Positions 62,799-64,000 of a stretch of DNA of 64,000 nucleotides are shown piece by piece. The stretch's first letter is position 1; each line of letters starts with the position of its first letter. The DNA is taken from assembly GCF_035083965.1 (NCBI RefSeq), contig NC_089738.1, positions 14,968,734-15,032,733 on the forward strand. Reading direction: 5' to 3'. This stretch comes from Branchiostoma lanceolatum. Taxonomy: Eukaryota > Chordata > Leptocardii > Amphioxiformes > Branchiostomatidae. Under the pieces are notes generated by a model. The model had not been told where the DNA came from and ran no database searches. It saw only the letters and a list, made by a program, of their open reading frames with translations. Position numbers and translations under genes: made by a program.

Positions 62799-63989
62799 TT
62801 ATCTGTAACTACTCTCCTCGGAGGTAGCTTTGGCGTCGGAAGTCTCGTCCTCAGGCATCGTAGGCTCGTCCTCAGGCGTCATGGTGGTTCTGAGTTTAAA
62901 CCACCACTGCCAGAAACCCTTCTCGTCTCCCCATGGCTTTGACCGTGATCGGTGTTCCGGAGAAGCAACCGGCGGCGATGGCGTTTCTAGATCACTTTCG
63001 CCATTGTTAAATGTATCTCTAGGAATAGCACCGGTGTTAACTGGTAATGGGCTCGATGTCGATGCCATTTGTTCCGTCGGTGTTTCTACTACATTTTGCA
63101 GATTAGGTTCTGGTTGCGGATCCGGAAGTGACGTAGGTACTACAGGAAGACCTTCCGGGGACCAGGAATCAGTCTCTACCCAGGCTTCCTTTTCCCTATA
63201 AGTACTCACATCTTCATCGCCATGGCGACGGTTGGGCGGAAGGATACGTTGTTCCGTTGCTATGGTATCATCGCCAACGTTGGCAGGTCTTCGTTGTAAC
63301 GGTTCCCTTCCGCGGTAGATACGCTCTAACCTACCGGTGTCGCAGTTTCGGCGGAAGTACGTGTCTCCCTCTCTGAACCACTCCGGAACGCACTTCGCCG
63401 AGGACTTGGCTGACTTGGCTGGCTTAGGTTTCCTGCCGACAGGGAGAGCGCTATGCAACTGAATGACATTGACGTCACCACGCCTGGGTCCCGCGTCACC
63501 ATCTGTTGAGTCGGTTGATTTGCTACGATCGGCATCTTCTCTCCTGCCGGGTACGCTTGATCCGTTGTTATTCTTTTGCGAATTCCTAGATTTGTCGTAA
63601 TCTAGCCTCTCCTGAGACCAGATGACGGGCGGTGGTCGCTTCTGTCTGGATTGATGACGTTGTTCTTCCTCAGTGTGTGCTGTCGTCACTTCCGGTTTAC
63701 GTCTTTTGCCACTGCGTTGTCCTTCCTCAGTCTGTGCTGTCGTTACTTCCGGTTTACGTCTTCTGCCACCGCGTTGTCCTCCCTCAGTCTGTGCTGGCGT
63801 CACTTCCGGTTTACGCCTTTTGCCACCGCGTTGTCCATCCTCGGTCTGTGCTGGCGTCACTTCCGGTTTACGTCTTTTGCCACTGCGTGTTCCTTTACTC
63901 GAGAGGTCGTTTTTCTGCAATGACTTGTTGCGCCACCATTGCCAGAACCCCCTTTCATTCTTCCACGGCTTGGTGGTGACTGAGGTCAT
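62799..63989 (-). CDS. Unrecognised repeat-rich protein, 3' exon, 5' end cut
   Basis: An open frame of 396 codons on the minus strand. The frame is still open to the right edge (63990-64000), so the ATG at 63989 may be internal. Near the N-terminus is KPWKNERGFWQWWRNK; near the C-terminus is KPWGDEKGFWQWWFKL, a clear second copy. Between them are four 19-residue repeats with the core RRKPEVTPAQTE and ending GQR(G/S/H), basic and in tandem (57-bp unit, about 63660-63885). A single short block, PEWFREGDTYFRRN followed by TGRLERIYRGREP, looks like a small folded motif. The rest is Pro/Ser/Thr- and charge-rich. No signal peptide or membrane segment is visible. I do not recognise the family and propose no function. 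It is on the same strand as the polycystin gene but ends in its own stop. Confidence 0.6.
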   Translation of the reverse strand: MTSVTTKPWKNERGFWQWWRNKSLQKNDLSSKGTRSGKRRKPEVTPAQTEDGQRGGKRRKPEVTPAQTEGGQRGGRRRKPEVTTAQTEEGQRSGKRRKPEVTTAHTEEEQRHQSRQKRPPPVIWSQERLDYDKSRNSQKNNNGSSVPGRREDADRSKSTDSTDGDAGPRRGDVNVIQLHSALPVGRKPKPAKSAKSSAKCVPEWFREGDTYFRRNCDTGRLERIYRGREPLQRRPANVGDDTIATEQRILPPNRRHGDEDVSTYREKEAWVETDSWSPEGLPVVPTSLPDPQPEPNLQNVVETPTEQMASTSSPLPVNTGAIPRDTFNNGESDLETPSPPVASPEHRSRSKPWGDEKGFWQWWFKLRTTMTPEDEPTMPEDETSDAKATSEESSYR

Positions 63990-64000
63990 TGCCGTTGTTG

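Noticed and set aside
57790-64000. One polycystin-1-like gene including the terminal repeat protein
   Set aside because: The repeat protein ends in its own stop with no usable donor near it. An in-frame TGA precedes polycystin exon 1, and no exons were found in between.

Overview
This is animal nuclear DNA. Genes are split into short exons with GT/AG introns, and the translations match deuterostome proteins closely. The gene set, the modest intron sizes and the many short inverted-repeat elements fit an invertebrate chordate such as an amphioxus (Branchiostoma). That organism call is inference; no marker in the window proves it.

Layout. (1) 0.3-17.5 kb, minus strand: an alkaline ceramidase 3 gene (ACER3-like), with eight coding exons found and the last C-terminal exon uncertain. 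Its introns are full of mobile-element debris, including a 952-bp element with inverted ends and a 9-bp target duplication. (2) 17.95-20.0 kb, plus: FBXO45, head-to-head with ACER3 across about 480 bp. (3) 20-24.7 kb: non-coding sequence, a 40-bp minisatellite and one possible small membrane-protein exon. (4) 24.7-30.0 kb, plus: MSL2. (5) 41.4-32.5 kb, minus: a PP2A B'' regulatory subunit (PPP2R3 family), convergent with MSL2. (6) 55.4-44.6 kb, minus: NCOA6, 15 coding exons. (7) 61.6-57.8 kb, minus: a compact polycystin-2-like channel, 8 exons. (8) 62.8 kb to the right edge, minus: an unrecognised repeat-rich protein, cut by the window end.

Four gene models (FBXO45, MSL2, PPP2R3, NCOA6) and the polycystin model keep one reading frame through every proposed splice junction. 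That is strong internal support. The genes do not form a functional operon-like unit: two are ubiquitin ligase subunits (FBXO45, MSL2), two are chromatin or transcription factors (MSL2, NCOA6), and the others are a lipid hydrolase, a phosphatase subunit and a channel.

Most notable observations: the convergent MSL2/PPP2R3 pair, which matches the human 3q22 arrangement as I recall it; the 952-bp element with dense CAGTAC-type subrepeats; the polycystin with Ser at the usual filter Asp and no EF-hand; and the terminal unknown protein with two copies of a GFWQWW motif flanking four 19-residue repeats. I see no prokaryotic systems, CRISPR arrays or rRNA genes.
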